Below, piece by piece: positions 1 to 10,969 of a DNA stretch of 64,000 bases (within the stretch, counting starts at the first letter, position 1; every line of letters starts with the position of its first letter). Position numbers and translations under genes: made by a program. Source of the stretch: Cyrtodaria siliqua (lineage: Eukaryota; Mollusca; Bivalvia; Adapedonta; Hiatellidae). The notes below the pieces were generated by a model. It saw only the letters and a list, made by a program, of their open reading frames with translations, was not told the origin of the DNA and did not search any database. The DNA is taken from the NCBI GenBank assembly GCA_037043455.1, contig JAWPHD010011509.1:19275-83274 (forward strand), written 5' to 3'.

Positions 1-190
1 TATACGATTAGATTTATATATTTTGATTTATATGTTTTGACTTATACGTTTAGATTTATATGTTTTGATTTATATGTTTTGATTTATACGTTTAGATATA
101 TATGTTTTGACTTATACATTTAAATTTATATGTTTTGATTTATATGTTTTGATTTATATGTTTTGACTTATATGTTTTGATTTATATGTT
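1..190. repeat. AT-rich short tandem repeat
   Basis: About thirteen degenerate copies of a roughly 14-bp unit (TTTATATGTTTTGA, with TACGTTTAGA variants) fill the left edge. The array ends in a pyrimidine-rich run and TTGCAG, so it may serve as the polypyrimidine region of a splice acceptor at 195-196. Confidence 0.8.
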
Positions 191-196
191 TTGCAG

Positions 197-241
197 ACAC
201 AATGCTGACATTGGCATTTGGCGGACTGCCACCACCAGAAG
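197..241 (+). CDS. possible 45-nt internal exon
   Basis: The segment is bounded by a good acceptor (TGTTTTGCAG ending at 196) and a good donor (G|GTATGT from 242). One phase, with two bases entering and one leaving, is open and encodes a short stretch ending in three prolines and a glutamate. A second phase is also open. A phase-1 to phase-1 exon would be phase-compatible with the galaxin-like exon at 17000, but 17 kb and a phase-0 WAP exon lie between. No domain is recognisable. The call rests on splice signals only and could be chance. Confidence 0.25.
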
Positions 242-293
242 GTATGTGACGTCGAGCCCATACGGCTTTACAATAACATTGCTTCTATTGTTC

Positions 294-843
294 GGGGCGC
301 TTGTTTTAGCAAAAGTTTTTTCTGCAATAGCTGCAGTAGCTTGAGCAATTTAAATAATATGTACATAAATTATATATCATTCGAACTGGTAATTTTAGTG
401 GTAAATAACAATACCTCAGTTTTGAAAATTGGTTGAGAAATAAATATTTTACAGCCCAAATGATTTTTTAATGGGGGCTTTTCCCATGTAAATTCCTTGT
501 TGGTGGGACAGTAGAAAATTAAGAAATTTCAAATAACTTCAGTTAGCCGTCATAGTTTGCTATAAAACTTTCAGGGTGTCTTAATTTACGAATATCCAAC
601 AATTTAAAACCATTTTTGAATAAAAACTCTAAAATTTTTTTTTTCAAATGTTCCATGCAGCAGAATTTTGCATTGAAAATGCACCATCAAAAACAGCTTT
701 TGGGAATGAACATTTTATTTGAAAAGTAACGTATTTTTACTTACCACTAAAAATGTCTGTTTCACTGATATACAACTTATTTAGGTACTAGACGAATTCT
801 GTCTGAACAGTTAAAAAAAACCTTTGGCTAAAACAAGCGCCCC
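294..843. mobile_element. MITE-like element with GGGGCGCTTGTTTTAGC ends
   Basis: Both ends carry GGGGCGCTTGTTTTAGC in inverted orientation (294 onward and ending at 843). The interior also contains inverted material, including the motif TTTTAGTGGTAAATAA. A diverged relative lies at 15854-16356. No target duplication was recognised. ORFs inside (218-436 region, 909-1232 beyond) have no recognisable protein and are probably chance. Confidence 0.6.
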
Positions 844-1462
844 AAACTATAGTGCTTATTTAGGTCAATACACAGACCTAATAATAAATAGATTGGACAC
901 TAGGAAACTTATCTAAATTTCACGTGGCACAGTGCGAAATTTTCACAAAATATTTCCCAACTGTAAACACACAAATCATGAAGAGTTTTATAGATACAAG
1001 TTATATTCTTGCCAAATCCCAGCACAAATTTAATTTTCTTTCCAATGATAGTATTTTGCTTTCTCTTACATTTAGAACAAAAAAGGATTTCAAGTTGACG
1101 GAAACTTTTACTATGAGAAAAGCGAAAATTGATCACATTTTTAAATTTAAACATTTTTTTATACAATTTCTTATTTTGGAAATAAACATAAATTATTATA
1201 ATGCCATTTTCTATTCACTATACATTTTTTGAATGTATTCTCATCAAAATCAGTGAATAATTGAGAGAGAAGATAAAAGGAAAAGCTAAGGTGCCACCTG
1301 ATATTTTGGTTACTTAATTGGTTAAGATAGGAAGTTTCCTATCTGTTTATTAATATGCCTGTGGTCAATCCTTATGACAAGTAACATGGAAGAGATACAC
1401 TTGATTGTGAATAGCATGAATAGGATATTAGAAAAAAATATGAATTACATGGGTATGATATA
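844..1462. other. no recognisable gene
   Basis: AT-rich sequence with two overlapping opposite-strand ORFs of 85 and 102 codons that show no known motif. I see no gene, RNA or complete element here. Confidence 0.5.
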
Positions 1463-2420
1463 ATTAAGAAATAAAATATTTCCAGCGGCTTTATATTGTC
1501 CCAGATCAATACCTGGTGGGCGGGACTTGAAGACCATCGATACCAAGTGTCGTAGGCCCGCGGTTTCGATGTGTTTCAAATCCCAACCACCTGGTTTTGA
1601 TCTCGCACAATATAAACCCGCTGGTAATATTTTATTTTTTATCTGACATGGATTTTTATGAATTTTATACAGACATTTTTGAGAGATTGAACATAATACA
1701 AACACATTCTCACAACTTACATTGTACGTCCATCTCTCAGCACTAAATGAAGAAAATATGCAGCTTTATCGTGTTTCAAACAATTTAAATGTGTTGTTTT
1801 TAACGTAACTTGGCTTAAAATAACGTAATCGTTGTTTTGGATGTTTTTCGGCGTTTAAATAGAGAATATTATGTCAGTGCCTTTTACTATCAAGTTTATT
1901 AGGCGAGGCTTAGAAAACGAAGAATGGCGAGGCTCTTCCGAGCCATTCTTCGTTTTCGTGCCGAGCCTAATAAACTTGATAGTTAAAGGCACTGACATAA
2001 TATTCTATTTATCATGTAGATTATCCATATTTTCTGTATGAATTACTGTTATTACCTATTTCTCAGAATGATACGCTTATCGAGGACGTCGCCATGTTGT
2101 TGTTTTTTGTTTGTTTTATGACGTCAGACAAAGTTACGTGCATGACGTCAGATAACGTTACGTACAATAAACGCCGAGGGATTCCGCATTGATTTGCTTT
2201 ATTGGTCAGGTGCCTAATTAAAGCAAAATGTAATAGGTCACCCCTTTATTAGGCAGAAAAGTGCATATCTGCATGATAAAAATCGTTTTAAAATGACGTT
2301 CTAACGGTTGAAGGACGTGACGTCAGAGGTCTATATAGCTTTATTTAAAATGCCTCAATAGCCAATCAGCATTGAGTAACCCATGTTAGATATGTAAATA
2401 ATGAATAACACAGATATGCT
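1463..2420 (+). repeat. dispersed repeat copy 1, with ~185-bp palindromic head
   Basis: The head (1463-1645) is an imperfect palindrome: AAGAAATAAAATATTTCC with CCAGCGG and TTTATATTG on the left returns in inverted form on the right. The following ~800 bp (GAGAGATTGAACATAATAC, CGTCTCTCAG, ACGTGACGTCAGAGG) match 20438-20760 in the same orientation. This copy holds an extra ~420 bp (about 1862-2285), absent from the other copy, which contains a strong hairpin. Confidence 0.75.
1866..2008. repeat. long near-perfect hairpin
   Basis: Arms of about 65-70 bp (left AATATTATGTCAGTGCC..., right GGCACTGACATAATATT) pair around a centre near 1936. Only a few mismatches are visible. It sits inside the extra segment that interrupts dispersed repeat copy 1. 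Confidence 0.85.
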
Positions 2421-3576
2421 ATAAACGTTATATTATGAATTGCACTGAAGTAATATAAATGTAATTACAACGGTCATAGATGGCAACTGTATACTTTAGT
2501 ATGTTTTAGAAGTATGATATGAACTGTGTTACTCTGAAAAAGTTCTAAAAATTAATCATTGTTTGTTGTTTATATTAAATATCATGTTTGAATTTCTCTT
2601 CAGTGTCTTTCTTACACAGGCATATTAAATTGGTGGTAGAAGTTATGCACACAAAATTATATCGAGCCTTTGACACTTGAATGTCATCATTTCTCGACTT
2701 TCATTTAAATTTCCTAAATTGAGGAACCTTTTACTACTGATAGTATTTAACAGCCATTTACATTTTACATTATTCTTTGTCAACAATATATCCGACAGGT
2801 AAGTTGTCAAATTTGTTCGTACATATGTTTAAAGAAAATAGTTTCCAACTCTACCAGTTCATTGAACAAGCTACAGCAGTTTGATTATTTACCTCTATGC
2901 TTATCAAATGATAAGCTCAGGCATATAAATAATTCAGGCCTGTTAAATCAGGAACACAATCTTGGTTTAGTTCGCTGATGTCTAGTAATCGGAGTCTGTT
3001 TTCCAAAGTCTCAATGATCTGGCTTTAGTGGAATTGTGTCATTAAAGCTGCTATACCGCCAACACCGGCACATTTTACAAAATATGTATACCTTTTCTAA
3101 TCTTACTAACGATAAGGTATATATATATATATGTAACCTACATTTGTTGCGAATTCGAACTCCATAACTATAATATATAAATGCCAAAACCGGCCAGGCA
3201 ATTGTTTATCGTTTCTCAAGCGTCGAATTATGAGTTACCAACTCATTTTTATTTACACATATTCAGTTACGGGTATTTGAACCGACTAAATAATATAGAC
3301 TTTTCACTCGGCACATGTGCATTATTTTTATTACCTCATCACATTGATAAAGTTTGGATGAACGTTTTTTTAGTGAAATTTGGCGGTTTAGTTACTTTAA
3401 CAAGTTAGCTGCAGCTGTAACAGAGGGTCCTGTCGGAGTTTTAAGTATGGTACCTGATCAGCGAGAGTAATGAGAGCACTAAATAAGCGTGAGTATATAA
3501 TACGTTAACTACATATTAACGATTGGATATTATAGATTGCGATTGTATATATTGGCATTCATATTTTCTTTAGCAG
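2421..3576. other. no recognisable gene
   Basis: AT-rich sequence with a TA-dinucleotide run near 3119-3132. A 75-codon ORF at 3181-3408 has no recognisable motif. The 3' end supplies the acceptor for the WAP exon. Any signal-peptide exon could lie here, but none is evident. Confidence 0.45.
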
Positions 3577-3705
3577 ATCCAGCGAGATTGTCCAATAGCT
3601 ACAAGTGAAATGTGTATAATTACCTGCGAGAATGACACCTCTTGTAACGGACATGCAAAATGCTGCCCTACTCTATGCGGACAAGTTTGTAAAGCCCATA
3701 TATCG
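3577..3705 (+). CDS. WAP (four-disulfide core) domain exon
   Basis: A 43-codon open stretch is bounded by a pyrimidine-rich acceptor (TTTCTTTAGCAG ending at 3576) and a strong donor (TCG|GTGAGT at 3706), and an in-frame TAG lies just upstream. The peptide has the WAP cysteine order: C-P, then MC, TC, D-T-S-C, K-C-C-P, L-C-G and V-C. The eight cysteines include the diagnostic adjacent pair followed by Pro. WAP domains are secreted protease-inhibitor or matrix modules and occur in mollusc shell proteins such as lustrin and perlwapin. The exon is phase 0 at both ends. The signal-peptide exon and the rest of the gene are not identified. Linkage to the galaxin-like exon downstream on the same strand is possible but unproven, because the intron phases differ. 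Confidence 0.8.
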
Positions 3706-3711
3706 GTGAGT

Positions 3712-4278
3712 TTTGCATAACCTGCAACTGTGAGATTCGATTTAGTTCAATATGATTTAGTTGAATATGACCCCAATCCACTGTAAATCAATCTTCTAAG
3801 CATTAGATCACCTGAGCCGAAGTGTCAAAAGTGAGCCAAGTGTGACCGTTTTTTTGTTCAATATAAGTTCCCGCGAACAGGACCAAAAATGGCCCCAGCC
3901 GGGTCCATATTTGAAATATGGAGATTTATAGTGAAAGCTCTTAACAACGATAAATTTGGCCTGCCATTTTATATCAAGTTTAAACGTCAAATGAAGTCCA
4001 CAGCCTGAAAACATGACTCGTCCGGGTTCCTTTTTGTTTGTAATATTATATAGAGCTAATAGGGATTTTACACATATTATCATTACCACAACTTCATAAT
4101 GAAGATGAGCATTTTGTAACAATTGTAGCACGGTCACTGATAATTCCCTTTGTATTTTCAAAGGTGTAAATAGTTTATTTGAAAATAACACCTGTCAGAA
4201 TAAATGGTGTACTCTAACTACCAGTTATTGGAAGTTAGAGTATGGCAAGTACATGACATGGACATGCTACTAAACAAA
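3712..4278. other. no recognisable gene
   Basis: Presumed intronic or intergenic sequence after the WAP exon. A 127-codon ORF on the - strand (3808-4191) has no recognisable domain and is treated as chance. Confidence 0.45.
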
Positions 4279-4376
4279 TAGGGTATGGTCTCATCTCGTT
4301 GGTTAGTTTAAACATCTCGATGGGCTACGCCCATCTCGATGTTTAAATAAACCAACTCGACGAGACCATACTCTAT
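4279..4376. repeat. short inverted repeat hairpin
   Basis: Arms containing GGTATGGTCTC, CTCG and GTTTAAACATCTCGATGGGC pair with their complement around a centre at about 4327. The arms are about 45 bp and nearly complete. This is probably a small fold-back element. Confidence 0.8.
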
Positions 4377-4950
4377 ATATTACATGCACTGCGCCTTTTT
4401 GTTATGTTATTTCCGCTTGCACTTTGAAAATACCCTTGTGTATGCGCAACTCTTTCTTGTGCCAACAGCACTGACATTTCACAGATGTCAGTAATTTCAA
4501 CTAAAGATGTGCACACCTTGTCGTATTTGGCCTGTTAACATTTTACTACAGTTATATTGTTAATTCTAATACACCCGCACTATATAGCCTAGTTTAAAAT
4601 ATCTCGTTATATTGAACGATATATCACTGTAATTTTTGCAACGTTAGGAGAATAAGCATTGCGCATTGCGCATTCCGCATTGTAACGTATGCAACGTTAG
4701 GAGAGCAAGCGAGGCAATGCGAAAGATTTCAGATGTTTGCGTTATTTTCACATTTTAGGGGGTATTATAATAGAAATAGAATATCGTTTACGGTGAATTA
4801 TCTATAATATATCGCGGTTTGTCGTTCAATTGTAAACAATGTGAATAATTCGTTTCTGTGAAATTTACGGTTCAACATAGCACCATTGTGTTACACTGTT
4901 GTATAATCGTATTGAATCATTGATTAACGTTAACTATTGTTTTGTTCTAG

Positions 4951-4965
4951 ATGGAATACCAGCTC
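4951..4965 (+). CDS. possible 15-nt micro-exon
   Basis: Fifteen bases encoding five residues (MEYQL) lie between a strong acceptor (TTTTGTTCTAG) and a consensus donor (GTAAGT). The phase is 0 to 0, matching the WAP exon upstream. Such short exons are easily mimicked by chance, so this is only a candidate. Confidence 0.25.
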
Positions 4966-5247
4966 GTAAGTATGTTTGGAAATCCTACAGATATGGCTTG
5001 CATCTTGTTAGGTGGTTTTAATTGTATCATTGCTTTTTTAATTGCTTCTGAAAATAATAAGCCACACTGTTTTCATTCCCCTGCAAAAAGGTTCGCACCA
5101 CTTCGATTGTTTACAATTATATAATTATTTATGACTTGCATAGATATGTTTAAACATTTAAACTTCCGTGTATATGATGCATAGTTATTTTTTATTTCAT
5201 TAAAAAGAGATTATTATGATTTAGTCTATTTCATTTATTTAGTTGTT

Positions 5248-5875
5248 TTCCTAGTTTCCCTATTGGGGCCTGGCGCGACTCAGTAGATAGCACGATGGAC
5301 TTTCCTCGGTGTTTCCTAGTTTCCCTATTGGGGCCTGGCGCGACTCAGTAGATAGCACGATGGACTTTCCTCGGTGTTTCCTAGTTTCCCTATTGGGGCC
5401 TGGCGCGACTCAGTAGATAGCACGATGGACTTTCCTCGGTGTTTTCCTAGTTTCCCTATTGGGGCCTGGCGCGACTCAGTAGATAGCACGATGGACTTTC
5501 CTCGGTGTTTTCCTAGTTTCCCTATTGGGGCCTGGCGCGACTCAGTAGATAGCACGATGGACTTTCCTCGGTGTTTCCTAGTTTCCCTATTGGGGCCTGG
5601 CGCGACTCAGTAGATAGCACGATGGACTTTCCTCGGTGTTTTCGAGGACAAGACACCCTCTAATAGCCTCGTCTGTCGCACGAGGACGTAAATCGACACT
5701 TTATGGTGTCTCCAAGTCTGTCTTCCGAGCACGTAACAGAATCACACGTTTCTTTTCGTTTGTAAGAGTAGGACAGGTTCCCGGATTTCTAATTATCATT
5801 TTCTGGGACATCTCGAAATAATGTATAATGTGTTGATTAGCCGTTAAACAAAACTCTGTTCAATAATTGTTTTCC
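5248..5875 (+). mobile_element. SINE with six-fold amplified tRNA-like head
   Basis: Six head-to-tail copies (65-66 bp each) of a block containing GGGGCCTGGCGCGACTCAGT run from 5248 to 5640. They are followed by a single SINE body and tail (GAGTAGGACAGGTTCCCGGAT ... TGTTGATTAGCCGTTAAACA). The block resembles the 5' head of the SINE copies at 6614 and 39701, so the array is an internal duplication of the SINE head. ORFs on both strands across the array are products of the repeat. Confidence 0.8.
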
Positions 5876-5879
5876 TATC

Positions 5880-6128
5880 GTTTTCTCCCCTACCAATCTC
5901 ATATGTCAGAAGGTATGTCTTCTAACCATATGTGCTTTTCACTTTTCATTTGATTTGTCTTAAGCATCAGTATAAGCCATCCCTGTTCGTGTCCCCTTTA
6001 GTTTACGTACGGGGACAACACAATGTTAAATCGTAATTTTCTTTCATTTTTGCGTAATTTATCTATCCCACTCTATTTTTGAAACAAATTGTGTTTCAAA
6101 GTAACAAAATCAGTTTAACACATGCATA
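5880..6128. other. no recognisable gene
   Basis: Short spacer between the amplified SINE and the next element. I see nothing identifiable. Confidence 0.5.
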
Positions 6129-6130
6129 TA

Positions 6131-6476
6131 CAGTTATAGGACTGTCCCGAAAATATGTAGTAGTAACTACTCAGCTCAAGTTACATGATACTCAGCTTGG
6201 TGCCGGCATACTCACATGAGGTCAATAAAATGGCAATAAATCACCTACCATGCCAGCTAATGAACTAAAACTTTGTCCATGCAGAATTAAATGTTAGAAG
6301 TAAATATCACTGCCTTATCTTTATTTGCAGATATCATTTTGTTATTTCTATTTTTTTTTAATGTGCCTATCTGCTGTCAGATAATTGATGCCCTGTGCTC
6401 TGGGGTCAATTAATTACATGGATGAATTATAGAGATTCTCAATAAACAGAGGAAACTCGGGACAGTCCTATAACTG
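6131..6476. mobile_element. 346-bp MITE with TA duplication (Tc1/mariner-like)
   Basis: Perfect inverted ends CAGTTATAGGACTGTCCCGA are flanked by TA on both sides (6129-6130 and 6477-6478). CAGT-type ends and a TA target duplication fit non-autonomous Tc1/mariner elements. There is no coding capacity. Confidence 0.75.
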
Positions 6477-6579
6477 TATATGCCTGATACTATTGCAAGA
6501 AATACAATTAACATAGTCACAAAACTTACGATACATTAAAAAGCATATTAAAAAAGAAACATTCAACACTTCTTCAAGC

Positions 6580-6604
<25 letters not shown>
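6580..6604. repeat. poly(T) tract
   Basis: An uninterrupted run of T directly precedes the SINE at 6614, just outside or overlapping its target duplication. Confidence 0.9.
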
Positions 6605-6610
<6 letters not shown>

Positions 6611-6613
6611 ATA

Positions 6614-6946
6614 GGGGCTGGCGTGGCGCAGTCGGTAGCGCGGCGGATTTGTAACCGGAGGCCCCGTGTTCAATCCTCCGTGGTGCGACTGAGTTCCGTC
6701 GGTGTGTTCTTGGGCAAGACACTTTACCTTAGCCTGGTCCGTCGGATGGGGATGTAAACCGGGCGGTCCCGTGTATCGGTCTATCCTCCGAGCACATTAA
6801 AGAACCATAGGAATCTATTCGATAATAAGAGTAGGGCAGGTTCCCGGATACCTATGTATCCTTCCACTTTCTCTGGGGTAGCTCTAAATAACCTATACTG
6901 TGTTGATGAGCCGTTAAACAACATTCAGTTCAATTCAATTCAATTA
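6614..6946 (+). mobile_element. tRNA-derived SINE with perfect 14-bp target duplication
   Basis: The 5' head has an A-box-like TGGCGCAGTCGG and a B-box-like GTTCAATCC typical of tRNA-derived promoters. The body contains GGGCAAGACACTTTACC and GAGTAGGGCAGGTTCCCGG, and the tail ends in AGCCGTTAAACAAC plus TTCAA repeats. TTTTTAACAAAATA flanks it on both sides (6600-6613 and 6947-6960), showing LINE-mediated retrotransposition. It is not a functional tRNA gene. The same family occurs at 39701, as an amplified version at 5248, and as a reverse fragment near 23700. Confidence 0.9.
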
Positions 6947-7479
6947 TTTTTAACAAAATAAATTGACATACACTTTTTGAAACAACTTGGTGCCTTTAAA
7001 CTCTGGAATTGAAGCAAGACAAATTTAACTAGTATATTATATTTTGAAAATGCGTTATCATTTATTTTAAACATCTTTACTGTGTGGTTTATAAGTACAT
7101 TCGAAAAGGTATGTAAAATAATAACTACAGTTTATTCATTTGTGAGGGTTTTCAATATTTGTTCTCCGTCTTGCATTTATCAACAAGCATTTTGAAATCC
7201 ATTACGAAACATCGACATTTGAGTGAGATGCACGTCAGTCGAAATTAGAAGCTAGACATAAATGACACATTTGACCATTACCGTCTGATTCAATGGTGGA
7301 CTTGTAAGATTAATATGTGCAACTATTGCAACCCTTGGAATTGCACCTGCACGTACTTATAGAGGGAAATACCCAACGCATCGAATGCGATTTCTTAAAA
7401 ATGACTTTAAGTGATATTTTCTTAAAAAATATTGGAGATCCTGACGATTTGTTTTAACCAATGAAATATGTTGGTAGGT

Positions 7480-8484
7480 CTAATTACACTAAATCAACAG
7501 GATGTGCTCGCCTGGTGCAGTCGAAAGTAGTTCTGTATTAAAGAGTGCTAATCTTTTTTTCTTTAAAAACTTGTTTTAGTGCAGTTTCCTGTTATTTTGT
7601 TGGCTGTAACTGAATTCTGGACATGTTGTTGAAATTTGAAAATGCAGCTCATCATGTTTTTGACAGTTTTTGATATAAATTTGAGAAGTGAAAGTAGACA
7701 GGGTATGAAATTGCAAGGGGTAAAAATAGTGTTGACCTTTGACCCGGTGTTAGTATACAACTGAAGAAATGTTTCTTAGAAGGTATTAAACCCCCTATTT
7801 CCTTGTTGATGTTTAACAGCAGACATGTTTATTTGCATGATAAAGTAAGTTTCCCAGAATTCTAACGAGGTTTGAGTTTTTAACAGACTGTCAACATTCT
7901 AACTTTACTATGGAAGGGCAATGTAGACTCATTTACGCTATTATAACCTTGGTAACATTGTTGGTAGGGACACGAAATAAGGTGTACGAAACTAAATTTA
8001 AAAGTATGTGAAGGCGAAAGTTTTATAGAGGACGCATAGTGTAACCGAAGAGGGGAAACACTTACTATTTAAGACCAAAGTCATTTACAATTCTAAGTAA
8101 TCGCTATACTATACTATTTTGAAATACGAATCCTTGTTTTTACTAGATTTCCCGATAAATTATCGTATCTTTTCCTGCTGCCCGAAATTTCCTGGGGAGC
8201 ATATAGCCGTCCGCAAGGTTTAATTACACTAAATCAGCCGGATGTGCTCGCCTGGTGCATCGAAGACAGGGTACAAAATAGCCGGTGTTAGTATACAGCT
8301 GAAGAAATGTTTCTTAGACGGTATTCAACCCCTCATTTCCTTGTTGATGTTTAATAGCAGACATGTTTATTTGCATGATAAAGTAAGTTTTACAGAATTC
8401 GAATCAGGTTTTAGTTTTTAACAGGTTGTCAACATTCTAACTATGGAAGGGGCATGGAGACTCATTTACGCTATTTTAACCGTA
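7480..8484 (+). repeat. direct duplication of ~260-470 bp
   Basis: Sequence from about 7480 (AATTACACTAAATCA, GATGTGCTCGCCTGGTGCA) through 7955 recurs at 8220-8484 with an internal deletion. Shared markers include GAAGAAATGTTTCTTAGA and GACATGTTTATTTGCATGAT. No coding potential is recognised. Confidence 0.8.
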
Positions 8485-8760
8485 AGTCCCACTTTTGTCC
8501 GGAGCATAACTTCAGAATTACTGATGGGACTACAACGGAACTTCACACATGGATACAAGCCAGTGAGAGGAAGTACATAGTACAATAACCGTAACTCTGC
8601 CTTCATTCGATTTATAGTTATTGCCCTTTGTAAGTTTATACTTAGGATTCTTGTCCGGAGCATAACTCTAAAACTACTGATGGGACTACAATGAAACTTC
8701 ACACAATGCTAGAGGGCAATGAGAGAAAGTGCAGAGTGCAAGAACCGTAACTCTGTCTTT
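8485..8760. repeat. tandem repeat, ~170-bp unit containing TTGTCCGGAGCATAACT
   Basis: Successive blocks carry TTGTCCGGAGCATAACT, TACTGATGGGACTACAA and GAAACTTCACACA. The same family resumes at 9975-10520. Short ORFs on the - strand are repeat by-products. Confidence 0.8.
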
Positions 8761-9965
8761 TTAGCTCTACTGGTCGAAGACCATCAGAGCTTATGGGATG
8801 ACGAGTTGTCCGTCGTCCGTCGTCCGACGTCCGCCGTCCGTTAACTTTTTCTCGTTAAGACGATAGGGCCTTCAATTTTTATCCAATCTTTACCAAACTT
8901 TAACAGGTTGTTAATATCAATAAAAGCTCGGACAAGTTTGAAAACCAGCCAGATCGGACCAGTATCGGCGGAGTTATGGCCCTTGAATTAGTTAAAAATG
9001 CTATATATTGCCTCGTTAAGACGATAGGGCCTTCAGCTTTCACTCGATCTTTACCAAACTGTACCAGCTTGTTACTATCAATGAAAGCTTAGATAAGTTT
9101 GAAAACTAGCCAGATCGAACCGGTATCGGCGGAGTTATGGCCCTTCATTGAGTTAAACATGCTTTACGATAGAACCTTCATCTTTCAACTCATCTTTAAC
9201 AAACTCTACCAGATTGTTACTATCAATGAAAGCTCTGACAAATTAAAAAACCAGCCAGATCGGACCAGTTAAAACGGAGTTATGGCCTTGATTTAGTTAA
9301 AAATGCTATATGTTGCCTCGTTAAGACGATAGGGCCTCCATTTTACATCCGATCTTTATTAAACTTTACCAGATTGTTAGTGTCTATGAAAGCTCAGACA
9401 AGACCAAAAACCAGCCAGATCGGAGTTTGAAAACCAGCCAGATTGAACCAGTAACGGCGGAGCTATGGCCCTTGATTTAATTAAAAACGCTATATGTTGC
9501 CTCGTTAAGACGATAGGGCCTCCAATTTTCATCCGATCTTTACCAAACTTTACCAGATTGTTAGTATCAATAAAAGCTCGGAAAAGTTTGAAAATCAACC
9601 AGATCGGGCGAGTTACAGCGGAATTATGGCCCTTAATTTAGTTAAAAATGCTATATTTTGCCTTTTTAAGGGAATAGAGCCTTCATTTTTTTCATCTGAT
9701 CTTTACCAAACTTAACCAGATTTTTTGACTTTTTTTTTCATTTATTATTTTTATATTTTTTTATTTTTTTTTATTTTTTTTTATTTTTTTTATTTTATTT
9801 ATTTTTTTATTTTTATTATCTCTACTGGCCAACTTCGAAAACCATCCAGATCGGACCAGTAATGGCGGAGTTATGGCTCTTGATTTAGTTAAAAATGCTA
9901 TATTTTGCCTCTTTAAAATGATAGTCACTCGCTTCATTGATGTTATAAGAGCCGTATTAGCCAGT
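8761..9965. repeat. tandem repeat, ~165-bp unit containing CTCGTTAAGACGATAGGGCC
   Basis: At least six degenerate units each carry CGTTAAGACGATAGGGCC, ATCTTTACCAAAC, AACCAGCCAGATCGGACCAG and GGAGTTATGGCCCTTGA. The block begins with a GTCCGTCGTCCG stutter and ends in a T/A-rich low-complexity run (9721-9820). No gene is present. Confidence 0.85.
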
Positions 9966-9974
9966 AGAGCGTCC

Positions 9975-10520
9975 ACAGGCCCTCTTGGGCCTTTTGTTTC
10001 AAATTAGAGTTATTACCCTTTGTAATTTTATACTTATAATTCTTGTCCGAACTATAACTCAAAAATCTACTAATGGGACTACAATGAAACTTCACACACT
10101 GATGGACGGCAATAAGAGAAAGTGCAGAGTTCAATAACCATAACGCTGTCTTCATTCAAATTAGAGTTATTGCCCTTTGTAATTGTATACTTAAACTGTT
10201 TGTCCGGAGCTTAACTCAAAAACCACCCATGGGCCTTGAACGAAACTCCACACAGTGATAAAGGGCAATGAGAGGAAGTGTTGATCTTAATTCAAAATAG
10301 AGTTATTGCCCTTTGGATTTTATACTTTTAATTCATGTCCGTAACGTAACTCAAAAACTGCTAATGGGACTACAATGAAACTTCACACAATGACAAACGG
10401 CAATGAGAAACATGCAGCGATCTACAACTTTCATTCAAATTAGAGTTATTGCCCTTTGTAATTGTATACTGGAGCATAAGCCAAAAACTACTAATGGAAC
10501 TGCAAATTGAATAATGATGG
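9975..10520. repeat. second block of the TTGTCCGGAGCATAACT tandem family
   Basis: Three to four degenerate units carry AGAGTTATTGCCCTTTGTAA and ATGGGACTACAATGAAACTTCACACA. The two blocks of this family bracket the different ~165-bp array at 8761-9965. Confidence 0.8.
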
Positions 10521-10969
10521 GTGATACAAGGCCATATGATAAGTTGAGGATACATTTGGGGGAGCATCCATCGGGTCTACCGATTTTCTTGTTTACACTA
10601 GGTAGTACTCTGATTGGAGGTATTTCACTGGATTAAGCCCGTGTTAAACATAGATATCATCAAAGGTTCCTATGCAACATACTTCAGAAACCAAAAATAT
10701 ACTTGAGGTAAAACATTCAGTTAACATTTTGGCGTAGGACATGTGTTAGGTTTAGGGTTAACATAAATCTGTTCATATATGTTATATAAATGTCAAATAT
10801 GTAATTATGCAAAAATACAGAAACCGGGCATATTAGGACGTGATAGCATGGTAATATGCACGTACGACCGTCTGTGTGCCATGTTTAGGACTAATTACTT
10901 GTAATCCAATTAATTACTTGTAATCCAATTTAATCGATACATACACCGGTACATGAAAGGGAAATACAC

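Noticed and set aside
218..436. 72-codon ORF at the left edge
   Set aside because: It crosses a candidate splice donor and an inverted-repeat element boundary and has no domain.
5325..5613. 76- and 79-codon ORFs with internal repeats (M-D-F-P-R-C-F-P-S-F-P)
   Set aside because: Encoded by the amplified SINE head on either strand.
6614..6690. tRNA gene
   Set aside because: A/B-box-like motifs are present, but no intact cloverleaf is obvious and the body, tail and 14-bp target duplication identify a SINE. The same applies to 39699.
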